Assembly (NCBI GenBank): GCA_937136025.1 | Contig: CAKZOC010000021.1 | Coordinates: forward strand, 1 to 33,064 | Direction of reading: 5' to 3' | From: an uncultured Bacteroidota bacterium | GTDB lineage: Bacteria; Bacteroidota; Bacteroidia; Flavobacteriales; Flavobacteriaceae | DNA length: 33,064 bases | In this document: positions 24,320-32,997 of the stretch, piece by piece | Layout: each line of letters starts with the position of its first letter | How positions within the stretch are numbered: position 1 is the stretch's first letter | Translations under genes and position numbers: made by a program | Notes under the pieces: generated by a model | Told to the model about the DNA's origin: nothing | The model's database searches: none | Seen by the model: only the letters and a program-made list of their open reading frames with translations

Positions 24320-25078
24320 TCAGTACTTGATATTCGCGACAATATTCTGAACCGAAGGCGCATGATTGCCTCCTTTAGGCTCGATGGTTATATACCCAAC
24401 GGCTTTCTCTCCATAGGGAAGCGCCATCAGTTTATCCTTATCCTCGATATTCTTGAGGATGCCGAGATTTACCATGGAACCATTGACCTCCGCCCACATC
24501 TGATAACACTGATCTTCAGGGAGCTGGGGTAAGTTCCGTACATTGATATAGGATAATTTTTTTATGGGATTCACATAGGCAATCGCCTTGAGATCCTGGG
24601 CTTTTTTGTTGCCATTGACCATATATTTACGCGTTCCCGGATTGTTGAGAACGATAAACTGGTTTCGTACATCTTCCAGTTGTTCCTTCATGTCGGCCTC
24701 CAGAACGCGGATCTGATCTGTCACCATGGCATTTTCCTGCTGCAGGTGTTGATTCTGATTCCAGAAGAAAACCGAGGAAGCGGCAAAGAACAGCATCGCG
24801 ATACTTGCAGCAACAGCGTAGCGTATAAAGCGTTTGCGGCCGGCCTGTTGGTTCCGGATGCTTAAAGTGATCCGATTTTTTAGTCCCTCCGGGGCCTTTC
24901 GGGCATACAACCGAGCAAAGGTCTCCAGATTATCCTCCAGTTCCCGATAGGCTTCCCGAATTTCGGGATACATCGCGATATAGCGTTCCACCTGATGCGT
25001 CTCTTCGAGAGAGGTTTCTCCGATCAGGTATTTTTCCAATAAATCCGATTCCAGGAAATTGCTAATTTTTTCTTTCAT
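24320..25078 (-). CDS. RskA-like anti-sigma factor
   Basis: 252 residues. An N-terminal cytoplasmic anti-sigma region (residues 1-85, starting SNFLESDLLEKYLIGETS) would hold the sigma factor, a transmembrane helix spans 86-106, a coiled segment about 107-135 follows, and the C-terminal periplasmic domain (about 140-252) matches RskA: KLSYINVRNLPQLPEDQCYQMW, then PYGEKAVGYITIEPKGG. The classical zinc-binding HxxxCxxC motif is absent, as is common in RskA-type proteins of Bacteroidota. Regulated proteolysis of the periplasmic part would free the sigma factor. It overlaps the upstream sigma gene as ATGA, typical of a coupled sigma/anti-sigma pair. Confidence 0.88.
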   Translation of the reverse strand: MKEKISNFLESDLLEKYLIGETSLEETHQVERYIAMYPEIREAYRELEDNLETFARLYARKAPEGLKNRITLSIRNQQAGRKRFIRYAVAASIAMLFFAASSVFFWNQNQHLQQENAMVTDQIRVLEADMKEQLEDVRNQFIVLNNPGTRKYMVNGNKKAQDLKAIAYVNPIKKLSYINVRNLPQLPEDQCYQMWAEVNGSMVNLGILKNIEDKDKLMALPYGEKAVGYITIEPKGGNHAPSVQNIVANIKY

Positions 25079-25641
25079 AACCCTTGAGATAAATAAAACA
25101 ATACAACGGAGGCGGCTCCGTAAATTTTTTTGAGTTCCCGAAGTCCGATTTTCAATCTGGATTTTATAGTTCCCAGAGGGATATCGAGTTCTTCACTGGC
25201 CTCCTGTTGAGTCATTCCTTCGAAAAAGAGTGCCTCCAGTACAATCTGGTATTTCGGTTCGATCTTATCGAGCTGCTTTCGCATGTCCATCAGCTCGGGC
25301 TGAATCCCCTCCACACCCAAGTTATATACGTCTGAAACATCCATTTGGATTTCCCGATCGGACTTATTCCCGATACTCCGCAATTTATCGATAGCTGTAT
25401 TCCGCGTGATTCGAAAGAGCCAGGTAAAGAGCTTGGCTTTAGAAGCATCATAGGTATGTGACTTATTCCAGATCTTGATAAAGCTCTCCTGAACGACATC
25501 CTGAGCGAGTTCCTCATTTCTGACGACTTTAAACGCTACCCCATAAAGTGTATCCCCATAGTGTTCATAGAGAAGCGAAATGGCTTTGTCGTTGCTCTCT
25601 CTGAGCAATTCTACAATATGTTTTTCCAGCAGGGTGCTCAT
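25075..25641 (-). CDS. ECF sigma factor partnered with RskA-like anti-sigma factor
   Basis: 188 residues. Region 2 is DVVQESFIKIWNKSHTYDAS with FTWLFRITRNTAIDKLRS, and region 4 is LEALFFEGMTQQEASEELDI followed by PLGTIKSRLKIGLREL. The TGA stop shares bases with the ATG of the anti-sigma gene, so the two are translated in a fixed ratio. It differs clearly in sequence from the sigma factor at 23425, so the two are not recent copies. It is probably kept inactive at the membrane until an envelope or oxidative signal; it may well activate its own promoter, but I cannot identify the promoter. Confidence 0.92.
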   Translation of the reverse strand: MSTLLEKHIVELLRESNDKAISLLYEHYGDTLYGVAFKVVRNEELAQDVVQESFIKIWNKSHTYDASKAKLFTWLFRITRNTAIDKLRSIGNKSDREIQMDVSDVYNLGVEGIQPELMDMRKQLDKIEPKYQIVLEALFFEGMTQQEASEELDIPLGTIKSRLKIGLRELKKIYGAASVVLFYLSQGL

Positions 25642-25895
25642 CAGTTGGGATAGGAGCTAAAAAGGAAGTTTAGACCTTGATTGCTATCCTTTGAATCCTA
25701 TATAGATTAACGCTAAGATAAAGATTAGATTGTTACTTTGGCCGCGCACGTTTCCACAATTCGAATGGAGCGCCGACCGGGGGTAAGGAAAGGGACATCT
25801 GCCTGAACCGGCCATTTCGGAGGGAAACTTCTGAACGGCAAAATCTGCCAGGGCCGACGGGATGGAGGTCTCCTCAAGATACCCACAATCTGAAA

Positions 25896-26909
25896 TCAAA
25901 TGATGTTGACCTCCGGGGTAAGATCGATCCCATAGGTGTCCCGGACTTTGTCCTGTATGCTGTGCGCCAGATCGAGAAGCTCTTTTCCCTGTGCGTTCCC
26001 GTAATTGACCAGTACCAGGGCCTGTTTCTCATGTACTCCGGCATCTCCTTTTCGATACCCTTTAAAACCGCATTTTTCAATCAGCCAGCCCGCCGGAACT
26101 TTGGTCATTTCGCCCTTTTGGGGATACCCCGGCAATTCAGGAAAACGTTTTTTCAGCGCTGTGTACTCCGCATTGCGGATCACGGGGTTTTTAAAAAAAC
26201 TCCCGCTATTGCCGAGAACCTTTGGATCCGGGAGTTTACTCTGGCGGATCGCAATAACTGCCTGTGCCACGTCCAGAGGTGTCGGTTCTGTGATGCCTTT
26301 TTGGGTTAATTCACCCTGGATGGCTCCATAGGATGTGGAAAGCTTATGATTTGTCTTGCTCAGTCTGAGTGCAATCGAAGTAATAATATACGCGCCTTTT
26401 CCTTCCCGCTTAAAAAAAGAATCGCGGTAATCGAAATGGCAGTCTTCAGCAGTAAAGCGGCGGAGCCGTCCGGTTGACATTTCCAGGGCCTCACAGGCGT
26501 AAAAAACATCTTTGAGTTCAACCCCGTAGGCTCCGATATTCTGAATGGGTGTGGTACCGCATTTTCCGGGAATCAGGGCCAGGTTTTCAAGTCCTCCCAG
26601 ACCCATGGACAGACTCCACATGACCAGTTCATGCCAATTTTCACCTGCCATAGCCTGAACGATGGCCGTTTGGCCGTCCTCTTCAAGAATTTCCCTGCCC
26701 CGGATATTCATATACAGGACCAGGGCGTCTATGGGAGCAGTAAGTAAAAGGTTACTCCCCCCGCTGAGGACAAAAAGTTTCGGGCGGTTTTCGAGTTGCA
26801 ACACTTTTTGCAAAGTGGCAAGGGATTCGATTTCCAGAAATTCCCGCGCCGGGAGGTCAATCCCAAAGGTGTTATAGGGTTTTAAGGAGATATTTTTTTG
26901 GATCACCAT
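25896..26909 (-). CDS. murB: UDP-N-acetylenolpyruvoylglucosamine reductase
   Basis: 337 residues, the length of type I MurB. It reduces UDP-N-acetylenolpyruvylglucosamine to UDP-MurNAc with NADPH, an early peptidoglycan step. N-terminal NTFGIDLPAREFLEIES and the FAD loop LSGGSNLLLT are present, and IQNIGAYGVELKDVF is intact. The segment before it reads LALIPGKCGTTP where MurB usually has IPGTVGAAP, a lysine/cysteine change. The catalytic serine S237 lies in LGNSGSFFKNPV, and the C-terminal PAGWLIEKCGFKG carries the second set of active-site residues. It overlaps the preceding aminotransferase stop by one base (TAATG), so they are co-translated. Confidence 0.94.
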   Translation of the reverse strand: MVIQKNISLKPYNTFGIDLPAREFLEIESLATLQKVLQLENRPKLFVLSGGSNLLLTAPIDALVLYMNIRGREILEEDGQTAIVQAMAGENWHELVMWSLSMGLGGLENLALIPGKCGTTPIQNIGAYGVELKDVFYACEALEMSTGRLRRFTAEDCHFDYRDSFFKREGKGAYIITSIALRLSKTNHKLSTSYGAIQGELTQKGITEPTPLDVAQAVIAIRQSKLPDPKVLGNSGSFFKNPVIRNAEYTALKKRFPELPGYPQKGEMTKVPAGWLIEKCGFKGYRKGDAGVHEKQALVLVNYGNAQGKELLDLAHSIQDKVRDTYGIDLTPEVNII

Positions 26910-28099
26910 TATCCAGGGTATATTTCAAGTGCCTGGCGGAGAATCTGAACCGCTTTTTTCAGCTGTGCCTTTTCCAGAACATAGGCGATGCGCACTTCCC
27001 GGGTACCCAAGCCGGGGGTCGCATAAAATCCGGCTGCGGGAGCGACCATTACGGTAGCACCTTCCCACTGAAAATCTTCGAGTAACCACTGGGCGAAATG
27101 ATCCGCATCTTCCACCGGCAATTCCACCATACAGTAAAAGGCCCCCTGGGGTCTTGCGATCCGAATCCCTTTTATTTTTGATAATTCCTCCAGGAGCAAA
27201 TCGCGCCTTGAGGTGTATTCTCGAATGACCTCCTCAAAATAAGAATCCGGCGTATCCAGGGCCGCTTCACTGGCGATCTGGGCAAGGGTGGGAGGGGAGA
27301 GCCGGGCCTGGGCAAACTTCAGGCACACGGCCATCAGCGCCGCATTTCGACTGACGATACACCCGATGCGCGCCCCGCACATGCTATAGCGCTTGGAAAC
27401 CGAATCCACTACAATGGCGTGGGCTTCCATTCCGGGTTCCTCAAGAATGGAATAATGTTTTTTACCGTCATATGCGAATTCCCGGTACACCTCATCGGCG
27501 ATCAGAAATAGGTCGTGCTTTCGAACCAGATCGGCGAGTTGCCGCACCTCTTCCCTGCTGTAGAGGTACCCGGTAGGATTCCCCGGATTGCAGAGCAAAA
27601 TGGCACGGGTTCGCGGGGTGATATAGTCCTCAAAAGACTCCACCGGAGGGAGTGCAAAATTATCGGAAATATCTGAAGCCAATGGGACCACCTTTACGCC
27701 ATTTGCCACTGAAAATCCATTGTAATTGGCGTAAAAAGGCTCGGGAATAATGATTTCATCCCCCGGGTCTGCGATACACCCCATGACAAAGGAAAGGGCC
27801 TCAGAGCCTCCTGTGGTGATCAGGATTTCTTCCGGGGTAACCTCTATGCCGTGACGGGTGTAGTAGGCCGCAAGTTTTATCCTGTAACTTTCATTTCCTT
27901 CACTTCTGCTGTATTCCAAAACTTCAATGGGCGCATTACGTACAGCGTCGAGAGCTCCTTTGGGTGTTTTGATATCTGGCTGGCCAATATTGAGGTGAAT
28001 CACTTCGACACCTCTTTTTTTGGCCGCTTCAGCGAAGGGTACCAACTTGCGTATGGGAGAGGCCGGCATGGAAAGGCCTTTTTTGGATAAACCGGGCAT
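26909..28099 (-). CDS. PLP-dependent aminotransferase, class I (aspartate/aromatic type)
   Basis: 396 residues from ATG 28099; a TTG/ATG extension to 28153 is less likely as it adds residues without family support. Fold-type I motifs are LNIGQPDIKTP, ILITTGGSEALSFVMG, IIIPEPFYANYNGF, LLCNPGNPTGYLYSREE and LIADEVYREFAYDG. The PLP lysine is K236 in VVDSVSKRYSMCGARIG. The final APAAGFYATPGLGTREVRIA fits too. It transfers an amino group between an amino acid and a 2-oxo acid; the substrate is probably aspartate or an aromatic amino acid, but cannot be fixed. The stop shares a base with the murB start. Confidence 0.9.
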   Translation of the reverse strand: MPGLSKKGLSMPASPIRKLVPFAEAAKKRGVEVIHLNIGQPDIKTPKGALDAVRNAPIEVLEYSRSEGNESYRIKLAAYYTRHGIEVTPEEILITTGGSEALSFVMGCIADPGDEIIIPEPFYANYNGFSVANGVKVVPLASDISDNFALPPVESFEDYITPRTRAILLCNPGNPTGYLYSREEVRQLADLVRKHDLFLIADEVYREFAYDGKKHYSILEEPGMEAHAIVVDSVSKRYSMCGARIGCIVSRNAALMAVCLKFAQARLSPPTLAQIASEAALDTPDSYFEEVIREYTSRRDLLLEELSKIKGIRIARPQGAFYCMVELPVEDADHFAQWLLEDFQWEGATVMVAPAAGFYATPGLGTREVRIAYVLEKAQLKKAVQILRQALEIYPG

Positions 28100-28264
28100 A
28101 GGTATGAATCGTTTAAGGACAAAAATGAGAAATCCCTTTGGAGTAAACAACACAAATAACGCCCGGACAGAGCGCCCAATAGGAATAAGGGTAGGTAAAT
28201 GGAATGTTAAAATGAATAAGGTTATCGTTTTTTTTGCCTAACTTAAGACTATAGGAAACTAGTT

Positions 28265-29611
28265 ATGAGGTTTTTGCGAGGTTATGCCTTTTGGATTGTC
28301 ACAGTGTTTCTGCTCTCCGCAGGACCTCTTATGGCCCAGCAATACCTGCTCCCTTCAGGCAAAGAACACACCGATCGCATTCGATTCGAGCTTATTAATA
28401 ACCTGGTGATTATCCCCATGGAGGTCAATGGCGCCTCCCTGAATTTTATTCTGGATTCTGGGGTGAGTAAGCCCATACTTTTTAACCTTACGGGCCAGGA
28501 CTCCATTGAGCTGCGCGAGGTATCCCAAATTACCATTCGCGGTCTGGGAGAGGGCGAACCTGTCGAGGCGCTTCGCTCCCTGGGCAATACCTTTAGCATT
28601 AATGCTCTGAAAAACCTCAGTCAGGAACTCTATGTGGTCTTGGATAAGGAGATGAATTTTTCCTCCAGTCTCGGAATTCCGGTTCACGGCATCATCGGGT
28701 ATGATCTCTTTCGGGATTACGTGGTTGAGATCAATTATAACAGGCAGTATTTACGCTTTCACAATCCCGCCACTTATGCGCGGAAAATCCGCAAAGATGA
28801 GGTCACACTTCCGCTTACCATAGTGGAAAATAAAGCGTATCTGCACGGTTCTGTTGTGGTTGACAACCAGGAAGAGATTCCCGTGAAACTCCTCATGGAT
28901 ACCGGGAGCAGTGATGCCCTGTGGCTTTTCCCGGATGCTGAAAAGGGATTGACGATACCCGATAAACACTACGAAGACTACCTCGGAAAAGGCCTGAGCG
29001 GTACAATCTATGGAAAGCGTACTAAAATTAAGCAGGTCCGCCTGGGAGACTTTATTCTTCAGGATGCCAAAGCGGCCTTCCCCCATATGGAATCCTTCAA
29101 ACTCGCCTCAAATCTGGGCGATCGCAATGGCAGTGCAGGGGGGGAACTGCTGAAGCGTTTTAATATGATAGTCGATTATCCGGGACAACAAATAACCCTT
29201 TCGAAAAATGCGCTTTTCAACAAGCCCTTTCAGTTCAATTTAGCCGGGATTGAACTGGAGCATGCCGGGATTCGATATATCGCTGAACGCATTTCGGGTT
29301 CCAATGGCTTTGTCCAAAGCGATGACAAAACGTATAGCAGTGTACAGATCATGGTTGGCACTCAGACACGCCTGAGCCTGGTTCCCGAGATCGTGGTATC
29401 AGCCATCAGGGCCGGAAGTCCTGCTGAGGAGGTCGGTCTGAGAGAGGGAGATGTGATTCTCGCCGTTAACGGAAAACCCATACATCGGTATAAGTTGCAG
29501 GAAGTCATGGAAATGATCAACGATAAAAAAGGCAGATCCATACGGCTTTTGATCGAGCGGTACAATCAGGATTTGTTATTCTCCTTTGTATTGCGGGATT
29601 TATTTGAATAA
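28265..29611 (+). CDS. Exported bilobal aspartyl protease-like protein with C-terminal PDZ domain
   Basis: 448 residues with signal peptide MRFLRGYAFWIVTVFLLSAG (cleavage near MAQ). Two retropepsin-like lobes each carry the catalytic motif: ILDSG with D64 and LLMDTGSS with D212. The first lobe also has a hydrophobic-hydrophobic-Gly strand (HGIIGYDLFRDYVV). Each lobe resembles half of a pepsin. A PDZ domain of about 70 residues (about 375-445, IVVSAIRAGSPAEEVGLREG onward) ends the protein. Homologues are common in Bacteroidota as 'aspartyl protease family' proteins, mostly uncharacterised. Whether both aspartates are active is an inference. It stands alone, divergent from the aminotransferase gene. 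Confidence 0.87.
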   Translation: MRFLRGYAFWIVTVFLLSAGPLMAQQYLLPSGKEHTDRIRFELINNLVIIPMEVNGASLNFILDSGVSKPILFNLTGQDSIELREVSQITIRGLGEGEPVEALRSLGNTFSINALKNLSQELYVVLDKEMNFSSSLGIPVHGIIGYDLFRDYVVEINYNRQYLRFHNPATYARKIRKDEVTLPLTIVENKAYLHGSVVVDNQEEIPVKLLMDTGSSDALWLFPDAEKGLTIPDKHYEDYLGKGLSGTIYGKRTKIKQVRLGDFILQDAKAAFPHMESFKLASNLGDRNGSAGGELLKRFNMIVDYPGQQITLSKNALFNKPFQFNLAGIELEHAGIRYIAERISGSNGFVQSDDKTYSSVQIMVGTQTRLSLVPEIVVSAIRAGSPAEEVGLREGDVILAVNGKPIHRYKLQEVMEMINDKKGRSIRLLIERYNQDLLFSFVLRDLFE

Positions 29612-29636
29612 AAAAACCCCGCTGTTGGGCGGGGTT
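29611..29636 (-). terminator. Terminator between the PDZ protease and the DUF1573 gene
   Basis: An 8-base-pair stem (AACCCCGC 29615-29622 with GCGGGGTT 29629-29636), 6-base loop. On the minus strand it is followed by seven T, so it best serves the DUF1573 gene; on the plus strand the T tail is weak (TTCTGC). It begins at the protease stop codon. Confidence 0.85.
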
Positions 29637-29659
29637 CTGCTATACACTTTACTTAGAAA

Positions 29660-30046
29660 TTACTTTCCGTTTACAGCTTTTACGGTTCCTTTAATCTTCA
29701 GAATTGTAGTGGGCGTATCCGCATTGGACAATACCGTGATTGCCTTGCGTATCGGTCCAGGACGATTTGTATCGTATTTCACCTGGATTTCCCCGCTTTC
29801 TCCGGGCATAATAGGTCCCTCAGGTTTTTTAGGAATAGTGCATCCACAACTAGAGCTCACTTTACTGATAATCAGAGGTGCGGTTCCGGTATTCTTGAAT
29901 TCAAATACACGTACCCCGTCACTTCCTTTTTCAATTTCTCCATAATCCACTGTATCCGAAGTGAATTCGATTTTGGCTACTTTTTCCTGTGCCTGAACCC
30001 CGAGAGTCATCAGACTGATAAAGAGCACAATTGCCAGATTTTTCAT
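29660..30046 (-). CDS. DUF1573 exported protein
   Basis: 128 residues from ATG 30046; ATG 30052 or a longer form is possible, but MKNLAIVLFISLMTLGVQAQ is a complete signal peptide. The DUF1573 core is FTSDTVDYGEIEKGSDGVRV, then FKNTGTAPLIISKVSSSCGC and TIPKKPEGPIMPGESGEIQV. It has the SCGCT motif with two cysteines. This is an immunoglobulin-like domain of Bacteroidota secreted proteins, of unknown role, often upregulated or abundant. A promoter with both -33 and -7 elements precedes it, the best in the window, suggesting strong expression. Confidence 0.9.
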   Translation of the reverse strand: MKNLAIVLFISLMTLGVQAQEKVAKIEFTSDTVDYGEIEKGSDGVRVFEFKNTGTAPLIISKVSSSCGCTIPKKPEGPIMPGESGEIQVKYDTNRPGPIRKAITVLSNADTPTTILKIKGTVKAVNGK

Positions 30047-30069
30047 AGTCATTGAATTTGGGTGAACTT

Positions 30070-30101
30070 CAAATGTAGCCAATGAGGCTCCAACATCCAA
30101 A
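30070..30101 (-). promoter_or_regulatory. Strong Bacteroidota promoter for the DUF1573 gene
   Basis: On the minus strand TTTG (30098-30101), 20 bases, then TACATTTG (30070-30077), both elements matching the TTTG/TAnnTTTG consensus. Transcription should start near 30063, with a leader of about 17 bases. Confidence 0.7.
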
Positions 30102-30161
30102 ATTCTTTTGTTTTCTTTAAACGTTACTTATTTTTATTTCGTATAATCCTGTCCCCTCAAA

Positions 30162-30192
30162 TTGGGGTTTTCAGCGGTTTTTAACATCTTTG
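30162..30192 (+). promoter_or_regulatory. Candidate valS promoter
   Basis: TTG (30162-30164), 20 bases, then CATCTTTG (30185-30192), one mismatch to the -7 consensus. The leader to ATG 30237 would be about 38 bases. It is divergent from the DUF1573 promoter 60 bases away. Confidence 0.5.
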
Positions 30193-30236
30193 CAACCACT
30201 GGGACAAACCCCTGATTTCAAAAACCATACCACAAC

Positions 30237-32867
30237 ATGGAAATCCCTTCAAAATACGACCCGCAGCGCGTAGAACCGCAATGGTATACCTACTGGATGA
30301 AGCACGGGTATTTCTATTCACAGCCGGATGAGCGGGAGCCCTACACTATTGTCATCCCTCCCCCGAATGTAACCGGGGTTTTGCATATGGGGCATATGCT
30401 TAACAATACACTTCAGGATGTGCTGATTCGGCGGGCGCGGATGCAGGGACGCAATGCGTGTTGGGTTCCCGGAACCGACCACGCCTCTATTGCCACTGAA
30501 GCCAAGGTGGTTGCGAAATTAAAGGAACAGGGGATTTCCAAGGATTCCCTGACCCGGGAGGAATTCCTGGAACACGCCTGGGAATGGACCCGTGAATACG
30601 GCGGTGTCATCCTGGAACAACTCAAAAAACTGGGGTGCTCCTGTGACTGGAAACGCACGGCTTTTACGATGGATCCGGAGATGGAGGCGTCCGTTATTTC
30701 TGTATTTGTGGACCTGTACCGTCAGGGACTGATTTACAGGGGGTATCGGATGGTGAATTGGGACCCACAAGCCAAAACAACCCTCTCGGATGAAGAAGTG
30801 AATTACGAGGAAAGGCAAGGGTTTCTCTATCACATCGCGTACCCGGTTGATGGGACGGACCAGAAGGTGGTTATTGCGACCACCCGGCCCGAAACGCTGC
30901 TGGGCGATACGGCGGTTTGTGTACATCCGGAGGATGAACGCTACAGCCATCTCAGGGGTAAACAAGTTCGGGTGCCTATTTGTGATCGCGTGGTCCCGGT
31001 GATTCAGGACACCTATGTAACCATGGAGTTCGGAACGGGGTGTCTGAAAATAACCCCTGCCCATGACGAGAACGATTACCAGATCGGACAGCAACACGGA
31101 CTTGACATCGTAGATATCTTCCATTCGGATGCTACGCTGAATGCGAATGGGCTTCATTATGAGGGTATGGATCGGTTTGAGGCCCGAAAGGCTATTGTCA
31201 AGGAGTTGGAGGCATTAGGTTTTTTGGTGAAGACAGAGCCGTATACCAATAAAGTAGGAACCTCAGAGCGGACCGGTGCGGTTATCGAGCCCCGGTTGTC
31301 TGATCAGTGGTTCCTGAAAACAAAAGAACTCGCTGAGCCGGCCCTGGCTGCGGTCCTGGAAAACGGGGAGGTAAATCTGGTGCCTTCCAAATTTGAAAAT
31401 ACGTACCGGCACTGGATGGAGAACATCCGGGATTGGAACATTTCCCGGCAGCTTTGGTGGGGGCAGCGCATCCCGGCTTATTATTACGGTCCGGGAAAAG
31501 ACCAGTTTGTGGTGGCAGCCACCCCGGAAGAAGCCCTGGAACTGTCCCGATCGCAAAGTGGGAATCCGAAACTGCAACCCGCGGATCTGCACCAGGATGA
31601 AGACGTACTCGATACGTGGTTTTCCTCATGGATCTGGCCCATTAGTGTTTTCGGAGGAATATTGGAACCGGAAAACGATGAGGTTTCGTATTACTATCCT
31701 ACCAGCGATTTGGTCACCGCCCCGGATATCTTGTTCTTCTGGGTGGCTCGTATGATCATGGCCGGGTATCATATCCGGGGAGAAAAACCCTTTAGTACGG
31801 TCTATCTCACAGGATTGGTGCGGGATAAGCAGAGGCGAAAAATGTCGAAGTCTCTCGGGAATTCACCAGATGCGCTCGAGTTGATCGCCCAATATGGGGC
31901 GGATGGCGTTCGGGTGGGACTTCTGCTCAGCGCGCCGGCCGGTAATGACCTGCTCTTTGAGGAGGGCTTGTGTCAGCAGGGTAAGAATTTTGCCAACAAG
32001 GTCTGGAATGCCTTTCGACTGGTTCAGGGTTGGGAACAATCGGAGCTTCCCCAACCCGAGGCCGCCCGCCTGGGTATTGCCTGGTATAAGGCGCGTTTTA
32101 TGAAAACCGTGGAGGAAATTGAAGGGCACTACGAGAAATACCGAATCTCAGATGCGCTGATGGCAACTTATAAACTGATCTGGGATGATTTTTGTTCCTG
32201 GTTGCTTGAAATCGTAAAACCGGCCTATCAGGCTCCTATAGACAAGGTTACCTACGCCGAGGTGATTCAGCTTTTCGAAGACAACCTGAAGTTGCTCCAT
32301 CCGTTTATGCCTTTCCTGAGCGAGGAGATCTGGCAGCATATGTCCCCCAGAGCAACAGATCAGGCGCTGATCGTGGCCCCATGGCCGAAGCAGCAGCCTT
32401 TTGACCAGGATCTGTTGGATGCCTTCGACTTTACCCGGGAAGTAATTTCTGCGGTTCGAACCATTCGCAAGGAAAAGCAGATACCCTTCCGCGATGCGGT
32501 AGACCTCCTGGTCCTGAATGAGGAGCGTACGGATCCTAAATGGGATGTTTTAATTCAAAAACTCACCAATACTTCGGAAATCCGGGATACCGATCAGGCG
32601 CCGCAGGGAGCGATTTCATTCCGGGTGAAAAGCAATGAGTATTATTTACCGCTGAGCGGTGTGGTGGATGTGGCTTCCGAAATTGAAAAAATACAGGAAG
32701 AACTGACGTATACCCGGGGATTTCTGACCTCAGTTCAAAAGAAATTATCAAACCCGCGTTTCGTGGATAATGCACCGGAAAAAGTGGTGGCCCTGGAGCA
32801 GAAGAAAGCCTCCGACGCCCTGGCCCGGATTGAAACCCTGGAAAAAAGCCTGGTAAATCTGAAGTAA
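30237..32867 (+). CDS. valS: Valyl-tRNA synthetase
   Basis: 876 residues, normal for bacterial ValRS. It charges tRNA-Val with valine and has an editing domain that removes threonine. The class I signatures are HMGH at 50-53 ([13 protein letters not shown]) and KMSKS at 535-539. Between them is the CP1 editing insert ([29 protein letters not shown]). The anticodon-binding domain follows, with a C-terminal coiled-coil arm (about 815-876, [18 protein letters not shown] onward) that grips the tRNA. The start is ATG 30237. No T-box is seen upstream, so regulation is probably by the simple promoter only. Confidence 0.97.
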   Translation: MEIPSKYDPQRVEPQWYTYWMKHGYFYSQPDEREPYTIVIPPPNVTGVLHMGHMLNNTLQDVLIRRARMQGRNACWVPGTDHASIATEAKVVAKLKEQGISKDSLTREEFLEHAWEWTREYGGVILEQLKKLGCSCDWKRTAFTMDPEMEASVISVFVDLYRQGLIYRGYRMVNWDPQAKTTLSDEEVNYEERQGFLYHIAYPVDGTDQKVVIATTRPETLLGDTAVCVHPEDERYSHLRGKQVRVPICDRVVPVIQDTYVTMEFGTGCLKITPAHDENDYQIGQQHGLDIVDIFHSDATLNANGLHYEGMDRFEARKAIVKELEALGFLVKTEPYTNKVGTSERTGAVIEPRLSDQWFLKTKELAEPALAAVLENGEVNLVPSKFENTYRHWMENIRDWNISRQLWWGQRIPAYYYGPGKDQFVVAATPEEALELSRSQSGNPKLQPADLHQDEDVLDTWFSSWIWPISVFGGILEPENDEVSYYYPTSDLVTAPDILFFWVARMIMAGYHIRGEKPFSTVYLTGLVRDKQRRKMSKSLGNSPDALELIAQYGADGVRVGLLLSAPAGNDLLFEEGLCQQGKNFANKVWNAFRLVQGWEQSELPQPEAARLGIAWYKARFMKTVEEIEGHYEKYRISDALMATYKLIWDDFCSWLLEIVKPAYQAPIDKVTYAEVIQLFEDNLKLLHPFMPFLSEEIWQHMSPRATDQALIVAPWPKQQPFDQDLLDAFDFTREVISAVRTIRKEKQIPFRDAVDLLVLNEERTDPKWDVLIQKLTNTSEIRDTDQAPQGAISFRVKSNEYYLPLSGVVDVASEIEKIQEELTYTRGFLTSVQKKLSNPRFVDNAPEKVVALEQKKASDALARIETLEKSLVNLK

Positions 32868-32947
32868 CCGCTCCTGTACCGATGCAGTGGGGTTTTTCGA
32901 ACCGTCCGCATCTTATTCAGAGGCTGGGCGCAGAGCCTATGGCCATT

Positions 32948-32974
32948 AAAAAAGCCAGTCCTAAGACTGGCTTT
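32948..32974. terminator. Bidirectional terminator between valS and the right-edge gene
   Basis: A perfect 10-base-pair stem (AAAGCCAGTC 32951-32960 with GACTGGCTTT 32965-32974) and a 4-base loop. The six A before it give a T6 tail on the minus strand, so it fits best the leftward gene ending at 32998, and it can also end valS. Confidence 0.88.
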
Positions 32975-32997
32975 ATATTCGTAACTTGTTGTAGATA

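Noticed and set aside
25684..25899. A 71-codon open frame in the gap after murB
   Set aside because: Low-complexity, unlike any family I know; overlaps the murB end. The 254-base gap (25642-25895) holds no feature I can support beyond an AT-rich stretch.
29611..29636. Reading the hairpin as a strong terminator for the PDZ protease
   Set aside because: On the plus strand it lacks a T tail; the T7 is on the minus strand, so it belongs mainly to the DUF1573 gene.
30519..31157. A 212-codon minus-strand open frame inside valS
   Set aside because: Shadow of the valyl-tRNA synthetase editing region; sequence composition has no protein family match.
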